DNA of 64,000 bases from Brachybacterium halotolerans. Lineage in GTDB: Bacteria; Actinomycetota; Actinomycetes; Actinomycetales; Dermabacteraceae. Positions 47,873 to 56,285 of the stretch are shown one piece after another. The translations under genes and the position numbers were made by a program. Positions within the stretch are counted from its first letter, which is position 1. The number at the start of each line of letters is the position of its first letter. The stretch spans positions 74,093-138,092 of the forward strand of contig NZ_JAEDAJ010000002.1 in NCBI RefSeq assembly GCF_016623465.1, given 5' to 3'. The notes beneath the pieces are model-generated. The model did not search any database, was not told where the DNA came from, and saw only the letters and a program-made list of their open reading frames with translations.

Positions 47873-48922
47873 TCAGACCTCGTCGCGGTGGCTGTCGACG
47901 GTGCGCGCCAGACCGTGCCGGAGATCGACCAGCGGACGCCATCCCAGGGAGAGCAGGCGGCCGCTGTCCAGCCCCTGCGCCTTCACGGGCGCATAGCGGC
48001 CGCCGGTGTCGGAGGGCTTGGTGTGCACCTGGAGCCCGAGCTCCGGACGCACGGTCGTGAACGCCTCTGCCAGCCCGCGGATGGACACGAGGCCATCGAC
48101 GTCGGAGATGTTGTAGACCGTCTCGTCGCCCTTGAGGAGGATGACGAAGAGCCCCGCGATCGCATCGGCGACATAGGTGTACGTGCGCTGCGAGCTGCCG
48201 TCGCTGTTGAGGACGATGTCCTCCCCGGCGAGCACCTTGGCGGTGAACTCCGCCTGCACACGACCGTCGTCCAACGCCATCCCCGGGCCGTAGATGTGCC
48301 CGAAGCGGGCGATCCTGCTGGTGATCCCGTACTGCGCCGAGTAGGCCGCGCACAGGGTCTCCGCGGCCCGCTTGCCCTCGGAGTAGCACGCGCGAGGGTT
48401 GAGGATGTCGAACCCGCCGTAGCTGTCCTCGGGGATCAGCTCGAGCTCCGCGTCCTGGGCGCCGTACACCTCGGCCGAGGACATCAGCGAGAAGGTGCTG
48501 CCCTTGCGCACAGCCAGATCCAAGAGATTCATGGTCCCCAGCAGATTCGCCCGCATGGTTCCGATCGGATCCGAGCTGTGGAGCGAAGGACGCGCGGCGC
48601 TCGCCCCGTGGATGATGAGGTCGAGCCTCCCCTCGATGTCCAGGGGCTCCGCGACGTCCTGCACGATGAGGCGGAAGTCCTCACGGTCCAGGACGTCGGC
48701 CAGTGCGCGGCGCGCCTTGTCCCCGTTCCGCACGAGTCCGTGCACGGTGACTCCAGTGCCGCGCTCGTCGTTCAAGCGCAGCAGGGTCCGCACGGCGTAG
48801 GACGGCAGCATGCCGCTGGCGCCCGTGACCAGCACGGTCGATCCGGAGAGGGCGTCCCACGGGAGGTCGCGCCCGATGATCTCGGCGAGGTCGGTATCGA
48901 TGACGCTCGAGGATGCGCTCAT
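47873..48922 (-). CDS. NAD-dependent epimerase/dehydratase (extended SDR)
   Basis: 349 aa. Extended SDR: STVLVTGASGMLPSYAVRTLL (dinucleotide binding), IIHGASAARPSLHSSDP, FSLMSSAEVYG (catalytic Ser), RACYSEGKRAAETL (Tyr-x3-Lys), FGHIYGPGMALDDGRV and QRTYTYVADAIAGLF. Relatives are nucleotide-sugar epimerases or decarboxylases. Third gene of a minus-strand operon after a polymerase and a TarI-like enzyme, 2 bp from the latter, so it may make the activated polyol or sugar that the operon uses. Confidence 0.87.
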   Translation of the reverse strand: MSASSSVIDTDLAEIIGRDLPWDALSGSTVLVTGASGMLPSYAVRTLLRLNDERGTGVTVHGLVRNGDKARRALADVLDREDFRLIVQDVAEPLDIEGRLDLIIHGASAARPSLHSSDPIGTMRANLLGTMNLLDLAVRKGSTFSLMSSAEVYGAQDAELELIPEDSYGGFDILNPRACYSEGKRAAETLCAAYSAQYGITSRIARFGHIYGPGMALDDGRVQAEFTAKVLAGEDIVLNSDGSSQRTYTYVADAIAGLFVILLKGDETVYNISDVDGLVSIRGLAEAFTTVRPELGLQVHTKPSDTGGRYAPVKAQGLDSGRLLSLGWRPLVDLRHGLARTVDSHRDEV

Positions 48923-48924
48923 GG

Positions 48925-49644
48925 TCAGAACCCCGCGATCTGCTGGTTCTCGATCAGCTCGAAGTAGGTGCGGCAGATGTAGAAGTCCTCCGCGGTAGTG
49001 ATCTTGATGTTGGACACCGGACCGTCGACGCGGTGCAGCGGCGCGCTACCGAAGTCCTTCATCACGGAACACGAATCGATCGTGTCATCCTCGCCACTGG
49101 CCACGGCCGCGTCATAGGCGGAGAGGATCTCACCGAGGCGGAAGCTCTGCGGTGCCCGGGCTGCGAAGAGGTTGCCGCGGGGGATGATCGACCCGACATC
49201 GCCGTGGTCGCTGGTCACGATCGTCTCGTTGACCTTGGAGCAGGTGATCGCGGAGCCGTGCTCCTCGACGCCGCGGATGTTCTTCGTGATGAGGTCCTCG
49301 TCGATCAGCGGTCGCACGCCGTCGTGGACGAGGACCACGGTGTCGCCGGGACGGTCCTCCGCGACAGCCTGCAGCGCGCGGTGGCGCGACTGCTGGCCGG
49401 TGCCGCCGCCGTCCACGATCCACTTCACCTTGGTGAGCTCGTAGCGGGAGACCAGCTTCAGGAAGTGCTCGCGCCAGGCAGGGAGGATCGCCACGGCGAC
49501 CGCTTCGACCTCGGGATGGTCCTCGAAGTGCTGAAGGGTGTGGACGATGATCGGACGCCCGTTCACCTCCAGGAACTGCTTGGGCAGTGCCCGGGTGTTC
49601 ATGCGGGTGCCGCTGCCTCCCGCGAAGATCACTCCGACGGTCAT
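48925..49644 (-). CDS. tarI: ribitol-5-phosphate cytidylyltransferase-like (TarI/IspD family)
   Basis: 239 aa. IspD/TarI fold with canonical loop FAGGSGTRM (7-15) and LPKQFLEVNGRPIIVHTL, GGGTGQQSRHRAL, VVLVHDGVRPLID, and C-terminal ISNIKITTAEDFYI-type ending (here VSNIKITTAEDFYI). TarI makes CDP-ribitol from CTP and ribitol 5-phosphate. Its ATG overlaps the stop of the upstream CDP-polyol polymerase (ATGA), and an oxidoreductase follows 2 bp later, a tarIJL-like set in a different order. The MEP-pathway enzyme IspD is the alternative; the neighbours argue against it. Confidence 0.85.
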   Translation of the reverse strand: MTVGVIFAGGSGTRMNTRALPKQFLEVNGRPIIVHTLQHFEDHPEVEAVAVAILPAWREHFLKLVSRYELTKVKWIVDGGGTGQQSRHRALQAVAEDRPGDTVVLVHDGVRPLIDEDLITKNIRGVEEHGSAITCSKVNETIVTSDHGDVGSIIPRGNLFAARAPQSFRLGEILSAYDAAVASGEDDTIDSCSVMKDFGSAPLHRVDGPVSNIKITTAEDFYICRTYFELIENQQIAGF

Positions 49645-51662
49645 GATGCGTTCTCCTTCACGGTCGGGGCGTTCGTACCGGTCGTGTCTGTCGCCTCGGC
49701 AGAGGGATCGTTCAGCGCCTGCGACTCGATCACACCCTCGCCCTCGACGGGTGTGCCGATCGGACGGCCGAGGATCAGCCAGTCGATGACGCGATCGGCG
49801 GAGTGCGTGTCGACGTGGTCGAAGTTCTCGCGCACGAACTTCTCGCGGCGCCACTGCTCGTAGTCCTCGTCCCGCATCGCCGTGAGCAGCTCGTCGAAGG
49901 TCCCGCACACCTTGCCCGGGGCGGTGTCGACGTAGTCACGGTGGAAGCCGCGGGTCGTGGAGTACACGTCCTTGTCGTAGGCGAAGAACAGCATGGGCCG
50001 TTCGAGCAGCGAGTACTCATAGATGATCGACGAGTAGTCGGTGATCAGCAGGTCGACATTATGGAGAAGGTCGTTCCCGTCAGGGAAGTGCGAGAAGTCG
50101 CGCAGCCGGTCCGAGTACTCCGGAGGGATCGGGATCGACTTGCTCACGAAGTGGTGCATGCGGAACAGAACGACGGAATCGTCGCCGCAGTATTCGTAGA
50201 GCGCCTGGAAATCGATCTTGTCGAAGTCGTAGTACCCGTCCTTGATCCCGCGGCCGCGGAAGGTGGGTGCGAACAGGATGAGCCGCTTCCCCCGGAGGTC
50301 CGGGTGCTCGCGATAGAAGTCCTGTTCGACCTGCTCGGTGCGGTCGGGATCCAGGAAGGAGTCGATGCGCGGGAGTCCGGTCGGGACGACGGCTTCCTCC
50401 TCGATCCCGAAGACCTCCGCGTAGACCGGCACAAGATGCTTCGAACCCGTGATCGCGTAGGTGTACCGGCGGTGAGCATTCTGGAGCTTCGGGGAGCCGT
50501 AGTTGCCGAAGCGGCTGTAGCCCACGGCCTTGAAGCCGCTGCCCGCGTGCCACACCTGCACGATGGTGCAGTCCTTGGCCAGCTTGAGGGAGTCGAACAT
50601 CGCGAAGTAGTCGTCGATGAACACGAAGTCGGCCTCGGCGAGCAGCTTCACAGCGCGCAGCGTCGAGCGCTTGTCGCTCGTGCTGGGGATGCGGAAGGAC
50701 TCACTGAACTCGAAGTCCTTGTCCAGGCCGCGCTCGATCATGCGATCGCGGATCCGCAGCAGGTTGCCGCCGATGCGGGGGCGCTGCTCGGAGGCGAACA
50801 GGATCCTGGGCTTCCGCCCCTCCGGCCGATGGTTGCGCACGTACGAATAGAACGAGGAGAGCGTCTCGTTCTTGTTCTTCCTGCTCGTCAGCCGCTTGCG
50901 CAGGGCCGAGGGATACCGCTTGATGCGCGTCGAGAGCTTCGGCTTCTTCGGCTTCTTGCCCCGGCGGAACAGCTGGTAGACCCGCATCAGCAGGATCGGC
51001 GGATCTTCGGCCTCGGAGAAGCCGAAGGAGATCGTGTAGCCGGTCTTGTTCGCGTCGTACATGAAGACCCGCGAGAGAGAAGGAATGTTCTCTGCGGACG
51101 CGATGTCATACGTCGCCGCCTTGCCGCGCTGTCCGTCCACGCGAGGGATGATGCGCCACGTGCCGTCGGGGAACTGGCGACGCCCGTTGAAGCGCGTGAT
51201 GTTGATGCGGATCTCGTAGTCACGGCCCCCGAGGTGGGTCGCCTCGGCGCGCTGCACGCGCTTCTTGTCCACGAAGATGAACTCGACCGCGCCGGACTCG
51301 ATGTCCTCGAGCGTTGGGATGGTCGAAGGACCAGTCGCGATCTCCTGGGCCACGGGGATCTCCACGACACCCTCAGCCTCGGCCTCGGTGGACTCGACAT
51401 CGACTTCGAGCGCGGTGGGGTCGTCGGACGAGTCGTCTTCCATAGCGCCATTGGCCAGCGCACCGGCCGCGTCAGCAAGTTCCTGCGGGACATCCGGCAG
51501 CCCGCTGTCCGTCGAGGCGCTGTGGGTGCCCGATTCCTTTTCGTCAGCCCGCCCGTCGACCGAAGCGACGGTCGACGGCTCCTCGATCCCGTCGAAGGTC
51601 AGCCTGAACGTCACCCAGATATGACTCCAGGTGATCTCTGCCACTCTTAAGCGCGCTGCCAC
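49641..51662 (-). CDS. CDP-glycerol/CDP-ribitol polymerase (TagF/TarL type)
   Basis: 673 aa. Canonical teichoic acid polymerase domain: IVQVWHAGSGFKAVGYSRFG (catalytic His region, about residue 367), LFAPTFRGRG, LFRMHHFVSK, LLITDYSSIIYEYSLLERPMLFFAYD (about 540) and YVDTAPGKVCGTFDELL. Unlike the three paralogues in this window it has WHAGSG, not HGxSDK. The N-terminal 200 residues are a beta-rich accessory domain preceded by an acidic Glu/Asp-rich stretch; no membrane helix. GTG 51662 is chosen (GGAGAGG upstream); GTG 51644 is possible. Coupled to tarI. Confidence 0.87.
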   Translation of the reverse strand: MAARLRVAEITWSHIWVTFRLTFDGIEEPSTVASVDGRADEKESGTHSASTDSGLPDVPQELADAAGALANGAMEDDSSDDPTALEVDVESTEAEAEGVVEIPVAQEIATGPSTIPTLEDIESGAVEFIFVDKKRVQRAEATHLGGRDYEIRINITRFNGRRQFPDGTWRIIPRVDGQRGKAATYDIASAENIPSLSRVFMYDANKTGYTISFGFSEAEDPPILLMRVYQLFRRGKKPKKPKLSTRIKRYPSALRKRLTSRKNKNETLSSFYSYVRNHRPEGRKPRILFASEQRPRIGGNLLRIRDRMIERGLDKDFEFSESFRIPSTSDKRSTLRAVKLLAEADFVFIDDYFAMFDSLKLAKDCTIVQVWHAGSGFKAVGYSRFGNYGSPKLQNAHRRYTYAITGSKHLVPVYAEVFGIEEEAVVPTGLPRIDSFLDPDRTEQVEQDFYREHPDLRGKRLILFAPTFRGRGIKDGYYDFDKIDFQALYEYCGDDSVVLFRMHHFVSKSIPIPPEYSDRLRDFSHFPDGNDLLHNVDLLITDYSSIIYEYSLLERPMLFFAYDKDVYSTTRGFHRDYVDTAPGKVCGTFDELLTAMRDEDYEQWRREKFVRENFDHVDTHSADRVIDWLILGRPIGTPVEGEGVIESQALNDPSAEATDTTGTNAPTVKENAS

Positions 51663-51953
51663 TCGACAGGTGTCCTCTCCATTGCTTCTTCGAACGATGC
51701 TTCCCACCCTCGGAACCCCGGAAGGCCGACGCGGCAAGGGCTGAGCCGTGTCGGAGAAGCACCCCGGCAGTACGGGCAACAGTGCAACCGCCCCGGGGCG
51801 ACGACGTCCATAGCTCAGCCGCTTCCGCGCCCAGCCAGCCGTGGGTACTGTACGTCGAGTAAACACAGGGTGGACGCCAGGTGACATCGTAACCGCAGTC
51901 GCCCCCTGTTCGGCTTGCGGCGAGCCGCTGAACACGACGAAAACGGAGCAAAA

Positions 51954-53540
51954 GTGTCCAAGTTCAAGGTCCTCCTGTTGACGAACAACGACTCGGACAA
52001 CGTCGGCGACCAGATCATCGAGGCATCGGTGATCGCACTGATCAAGGCAGCCATGCGGAACCTGGGCCGCGGCGACGACTCGTTCGTCATCGACAGCCGC
52101 GCGGCAGGCATCATCAACAAGAAGTACCTGCAGCGCAACGATCCGAAGCACCTCGCAGCCGCACGCACGGCCATCTCGAGCGCGGACCTACTGATCTTCG
52201 GGGGTGCGCCGCTCTTCAACTACTCCTACCAGGTGTTCTACCGGAAGACGATCACGACTCTGGAGATCGCGCAGGAGTTCGGGGTGCCCGTCCTTTTCTC
52301 GAGCATCGGCGTCGAGAAGTACAACTCCCAGAACGAGAAGTCCCAGCAGCTGAAGCGGGCCCTGCAGCTGCCGGTGGTTCGCCAGATCACGACGCGCGAC
52401 GACTTCGACTCGGTACGCAAGTACACCGAAGAGACGGGAATCCCCGTCGCTCACGTCGCCGACCCCGCGGTCTTCGCAGACATCGTGTTCGGGCCGATGA
52501 CGGACCCGTCGGCACACAGTGCCGCAACGAACCTCGGCGCGTCCCCGGAGTCAGACGCAGGCGAGTCCGTCAACGAAAACGCGAAGCAGCCGACCGTCGC
52601 CGCGCTCTCGCGAGCGGTGTCGACGTCGCGTCGACAGATCGAGCAGATCGCCCGCCGGACGGCTCGTCGGGCACTCCCCCGTCTCGCCGCGCAGGATCGC
52701 CGACCGCAAGAGGCCACCACCAGCACGGTGAGCCCGAAGCCCGCGCCGACGACAGCTTCGGCGTCCTCGCCGAAGAAGTCCGGACGCCGGATCGGTCTCG
52801 TGGTCACCCGCGCCGGCATCTTCAAGGACAACAAAATCAACTTCTCGGAAGCAGATCAGCAGAACTTCTGGCTCGATGTAATCGCGAAGCTCAAGGCTCG
52901 AGGGGATGATTATCGACTGTTCACGACCGGACATTTTGCCGATGAAGTGTTCCTCGACAACATCGTCCGCAAGCGGGACGTCCCCATCAACAAGACGATG
53001 TTCACCGTGAACTCACCCGAAGAGCTGATCAGCGAGCTGACCGCCTGCGACGGGGTGATCGCTTACCGCCTGCACGCGAGCATCACGAGCTTTGCATACT
53101 CCGTTCCCTGCATCGGGCTTTCCTGGAACTTCAAGGTGCCCTACTTCTACGACTCGGTGGGATATGGGCACCGGGCGATTTCGTCGGAGAACTGGAACGC
53201 GGACCACGTGCTCAAGCAGTTGGACCGGGCGATGGAGGAGGGCGTGTCGAAGAAGCCGTCCGAGCTGATGGACGTCTATCGGACGCTCTTCGATGGCATC
53301 AAGGGCGTCGTCGCCCCGGAGAGCGCGGCGCGGCCCTACACCTACGGCCAGCTCGAGAAGAACCTGCCCCGATATGAGGGCACCTCGCACGAGCAGTACC
53401 AGGGGAAGGTGCGACGGAAGCTGCGCCGCGGCTACGAGAGCTACAAGAAGAAGGATGTCGCCCTGGCCGAGACGCGCAAGGACCTGGCGCAGGCCCGCAA
53501 GGACCTTGCTGCGGTCAAGGGCGAAACGCAGAGAGGATAA
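51954..53540 (+). CDS. polysaccharide pyruvyl transferase family protein
   Basis: 528 aa. Pyruvyl transferase fold split by a linker: VLLLTNNDSDNVGDQIIEASVIALI, DLLIFGGAPLFNYSYQVFYRK, VLFSSIGVEKYN in the first half; RIGLVVTRAGIFKDN, GVIAYRLHASITSFAYSVPCIGLSWNFKVPYFY in the second. Between them (about 195-280) is a Ser/Ala/Pro/Arg-rich insert. The last 45 residues form a basic coiled coil (KDLAQARKDLAAVKGE). Would add pyruvate from PEP to a polymer sugar. GTG start with GGAG 5 nt upstream; divergent from the polymerase operon. Confidence 0.83.
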   Translation: MSKFKVLLLTNNDSDNVGDQIIEASVIALIKAAMRNLGRGDDSFVIDSRAAGIINKKYLQRNDPKHLAAARTAISSADLLIFGGAPLFNYSYQVFYRKTITTLEIAQEFGVPVLFSSIGVEKYNSQNEKSQQLKRALQLPVVRQITTRDDFDSVRKYTEETGIPVAHVADPAVFADIVFGPMTDPSAHSAATNLGASPESDAGESVNENAKQPTVAALSRAVSTSRRQIEQIARRTARRALPRLAAQDRRPQEATTSTVSPKPAPTTASASSPKKSGRRIGLVVTRAGIFKDNKINFSEADQQNFWLDVIAKLKARGDDYRLFTTGHFADEVFLDNIVRKRDVPINKTMFTVNSPEELISELTACDGVIAYRLHASITSFAYSVPCIGLSWNFKVPYFYDSVGYGHRAISSENWNADHVLKQLDRAMEEGVSKKPSELMDVYRTLFDGIKGVVAPESAARPYTYGQLEKNLPRYEGTSHEQYQGKVRRKLRRGYESYKKKDVALAETRKDLAQARKDLAAVKGETQRG

Positions 53541-53599
53541 GCGCCCGGGAGGCCATCAGCACCGCCGGGCGTCACAGTGAGGCTCCGAAGGGAGAGGAA

Positions 53600-53628
53600 C
53601 CGAGCACGCGGCGACTGCCGCTGCTCGG
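53600..53628. terminator. bidirectional hairpin terminator
   Basis: CCGAGCA-C-GCGGC-GACT-GCCGC-TGCTCGG: 12 bp paired with one bulge, 4-nt loop, between convergent genes ending at 53540 and 53630. Confidence 0.6.
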
Positions 53629-53629
53629 A

Positions 53630-54334
53630 TCAGTCCTCTCGGGTCTTGTTCCAGTACTTCTTGGACTTCTTGTGCCCTCGGGGAAGTCCGTCGATGCCGG
53701 GTTGCCGATAGGTCAGCAGAGGGCGCTCCCACGCGGTGTCCCGCTTGACCACGCGCGCGGGAGCCCCGACGGCGACGCAGTTGTTGGGGAGGTTCTTCGT
53801 GACGATCCCGCGAAGGCCTACGACGGACCCGTCTCCGATCTTCACGCCGCCCATCACCACCACGTCCTTGCCGAGCCAGACATGCTCCCCCACCTCGATC
53901 GAGGCTGCTGGATTGGACCTCTTTCCGGTGCGCACGTCGTATATCGCGTGCGAGTCATCGGCACGGAATGCGACGCCGGAAGCGAGCATGCAGTCATCGC
54001 CGATATTGACACTCTGCCCTTCGGAGACCCGGATGAAGGACTTGGTCTCGGCGCCGACGTTCGCCCCGATCCGGACGGTGCACTGGTGCCCCAGGCGCAT
54101 CGAGAAGCGCAGTCCCGTGCGGGGCACCGTGGTGTCCCCGATGACGACCAGCGCGTCGTCGCCGGAGAAGTCGACCATCAGGTCCACGATCTTCGAGGTC
54201 GGGGCGACCACGAGCCTGTTCCCGGAGCCGCGGAGCTTGATGGTCACATTCGCGCTCGGGGGAAGCTCGCCGTCGTATTCGATCGAGTTGCCACGCTCGT
54301 CGAAGTAGGGCACGAGCTCGCGAAGCGTCTCCAA
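53630..54334 (-). CDS. hexapeptide-repeat acyltransferase
   Basis: 234 aa. Left-handed beta-helix repeats from about residue 55 on (VRIGANVGAETKSFIRVSEG, VNIGDDCMLASGVAFRADDSHAIYD) and the C-terminal acyltransferase loop WLGKDVVVMGGVKIGDGSVVGLRGIVTKNLPNNCVAVGAPARVVK. Acts with acetyl-CoA, probably O-acetylating a polymer sugar; His in DSHAIYD is the likely catalytic base. TTG start at 54334, weak ribosome site. Basic C-terminal tail (HKKSKKYWNK). Confidence 0.88.
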   Translation of the reverse strand: METLRELVPYFDERGNSIEYDGELPPSANVTIKLRGSGNRLVVAPTSKIVDLMVDFSGDDALVVIGDTTVPRTGLRFSMRLGHQCTVRIGANVGAETKSFIRVSEGQSVNIGDDCMLASGVAFRADDSHAIYDVRTGKRSNPAASIEVGEHVWLGKDVVVMGGVKIGDGSVVGLRGIVTKNLPNNCVAVGAPARVVKRDTAWERPLLTYRQPGIDGLPRGHKKSKKYWNKTRED

Positions 54335-54542
54335 AGGTGGGACCTGCTTTCTGGTGGATAGGGAGCCATGTGATCAGGACTATCGCACGCGGAAAAGATC
54401 AGGCTCCACCGGGTCGACCCGAGCACGGTACGTCCCGGCGAACGTCCATTCAAGCGACACATCGAAGTGTGCCCTGCCCACGTCAAGGTCGAGCAACAAC
54501 CGTGGCACGAGTCCGGCGTACCCTGCAGAGCACCAGCTGGCT

Positions 54543-55943
54543 TTATTTCCCGTGACGCCAGGCTGCGAAACGCTCCCAGGACCGCACCGGCCACATCTTC
54601 TGGAGCCGCCCGAGCTTACTCGCGTTCGTGACCGTGCGAGCCTCCGTCACCGCCAGACGCTTCTCGAGAGTCCGCATACGCTTCTCCAGGGAGGACGGGG
54701 CGACCCCAACCAGCGCATCCGCGGAGGTTGCTACGGCCTTGCCTTTCGCGGGAACCACTCTCTTGGTCGACGCAGACTCCGCAGCGCAGGTGACGCCGTT
54801 GTTCGGCGCAGTCACCGCACCATCACTGTTCGTCTTCGCGGCAGCGGCGAGCCCCCTCTTTCGAACCTTGGCGTCGTACTCGGAGATCAGACCGCGTAGA
54901 ACCTCGGCCACGTCATCAGCCCCTTTGGCCTCGGCGTGATCCAGGTTCGCCTGTGCGTAGGATCGCTTACCATCGCTGGACACCTTCATCTCACGAATCG
55001 CGTCCAGGGAAATATTGGATTCGAAGGTCTTGAACTTCGGCAACACGCCCTCCACGGCGGGTGTAATCATAGTGCGCTTGCACTTCTCACATTCGCCGCA
55101 GTTGTACTTACCGGTGTTCTGCCAGCACACACGCAAGTGCCGCTGGGCTACGGGGTCACGCGAGATTCCCACGATCTTCGTGACGCGATCCGAGCCATTG
55201 CCGTCGTCGACGACGGAAAGGCGATCGCTTGATCACCGGTGGTCAAGAATCGGGTGAGTCCCCCACGCGAACGTGTCGCTGAAGGTGTAGGAGCCTGGCA
55301 TGAGCATGCGGCCGAAGCGGCTGTTGAGCAGGTGTCCGACCGATGAAAGCGCTGCGCCGTGGGCAATCAGCGGCCAGGAGCCCGCTCGGTTCTGGAACCG
55401 GCGGATGTTGGTGGAAATCTCGATCAGCTCCTTGCCGGTCTCCTCGGCCACCGCCTGCAGGTGCTCAGAAGTCACCTCGCGAATCTCCTTGCGAGACAAC
55501 GCGATATCGAAACCATGCACGTACACCAGTGCATCGATGTCACCCTTGTTGTTGACCAGCGTGTCGAACGAGTCCACACCACCCGTGAAACAGGCCATGG
55601 TGCGGTTCGACCGCGGAGCGCTGTCCGCCTTCCGCACAGGAGCGTCGACGTCGAAGGCCCGCAGCTTCTCCGGATACCAGGTGAGGAAGATGTCCTGGAT
55701 GGCCCGCTTGTTTTACACGAGTCGCTTCGAAACGGGACTGTCCAGTCTCAGCGTACCGTCGCTGCCCAGAGCGAGGATCATCCCGATCGTGAAGAACGAA
55801 TCCGCTGCGCCCTCAAGGTCCGTCCCGGCGTCGAGCGGCAGTCGGTACCACGCCTCACCTTCGTATTCGGGCATGGCGATGTTCGCCGATACGACAAGAG
55901 CGTCTCCGTCTTCCCGAATTGCAATGGATGAGATGTCAACCAC
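54543..55943 (-). pseudogene. PP-loop ATPase-like gene interrupted by two in-frame stop codons
   Basis: One continuous frame of 467 codons from a GTG at 55943 (good ribosome site AGAGGGGGAG) to a stop at 54543, broken only by TAA at 55713-55715 and TGA at 55233-55235; no frameshift. Coding sequence continues seamlessly on both sides (SPVSKRLV-stop-NKRAIQDIF; THPILDHR-stop-SSDRLSVVDDG). The TGA stands where relatives would likely have Trp. Parts: N-terminal beta domain, PP-loop ACFTGGVDSFDTL (about residue 120), HGAALSSVGHLL, a zinc-like CWQNTGKYNCGECEKCKRTM, and a C-terminal coiled coil (SSLEKRMRTLEKRLAV). ATP-pyrophosphatase family, possibly amidating or thiolating a surface sugar. Stop-codon readthrough is the alternative. 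Confidence 0.75.
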
Positions 55944-56285
55944 GACGCTCCCCCTCTTCCTGCGCTTTAGACTTCGATAAGAACCCGTACACGCGCACAC
56001 ATGCAATGTGCTCGAGGAAGCGTCACTGCCCCCTCGGGCGTCGACACAGTGGCCGGTGGCAGATGTGCACCATTGCTGATCCGTCGTCACGGATACTAGC
56101 CGACGACATGCGACTCCTCAGGCTGCGACTCACAGCCCTCCACATCGCGTCGCGCCGGATCCAGCGGGCCGCAGCGGCGGCGATTGATAATCGGATGGGC
56201 AGCCCACGCCACGCACCGGAGAGTCTTCGCGCAAGAAAAGGCAGCGTCGCTCACGTTCACGCGGTAGTCATCTGCACGATGATCA
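55944..56285. other. 342-bp gap without a gene
   Basis: Lies between the interrupted PP-loop gene start and the end of the next pyruvyl transferase gene, both on the minus strand. Open frames here are short and lack ribosome sites or recognisable motifs. It probably carries the promoter of the PP-loop gene; I could not pick a convincing one. Confidence 0.5.
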
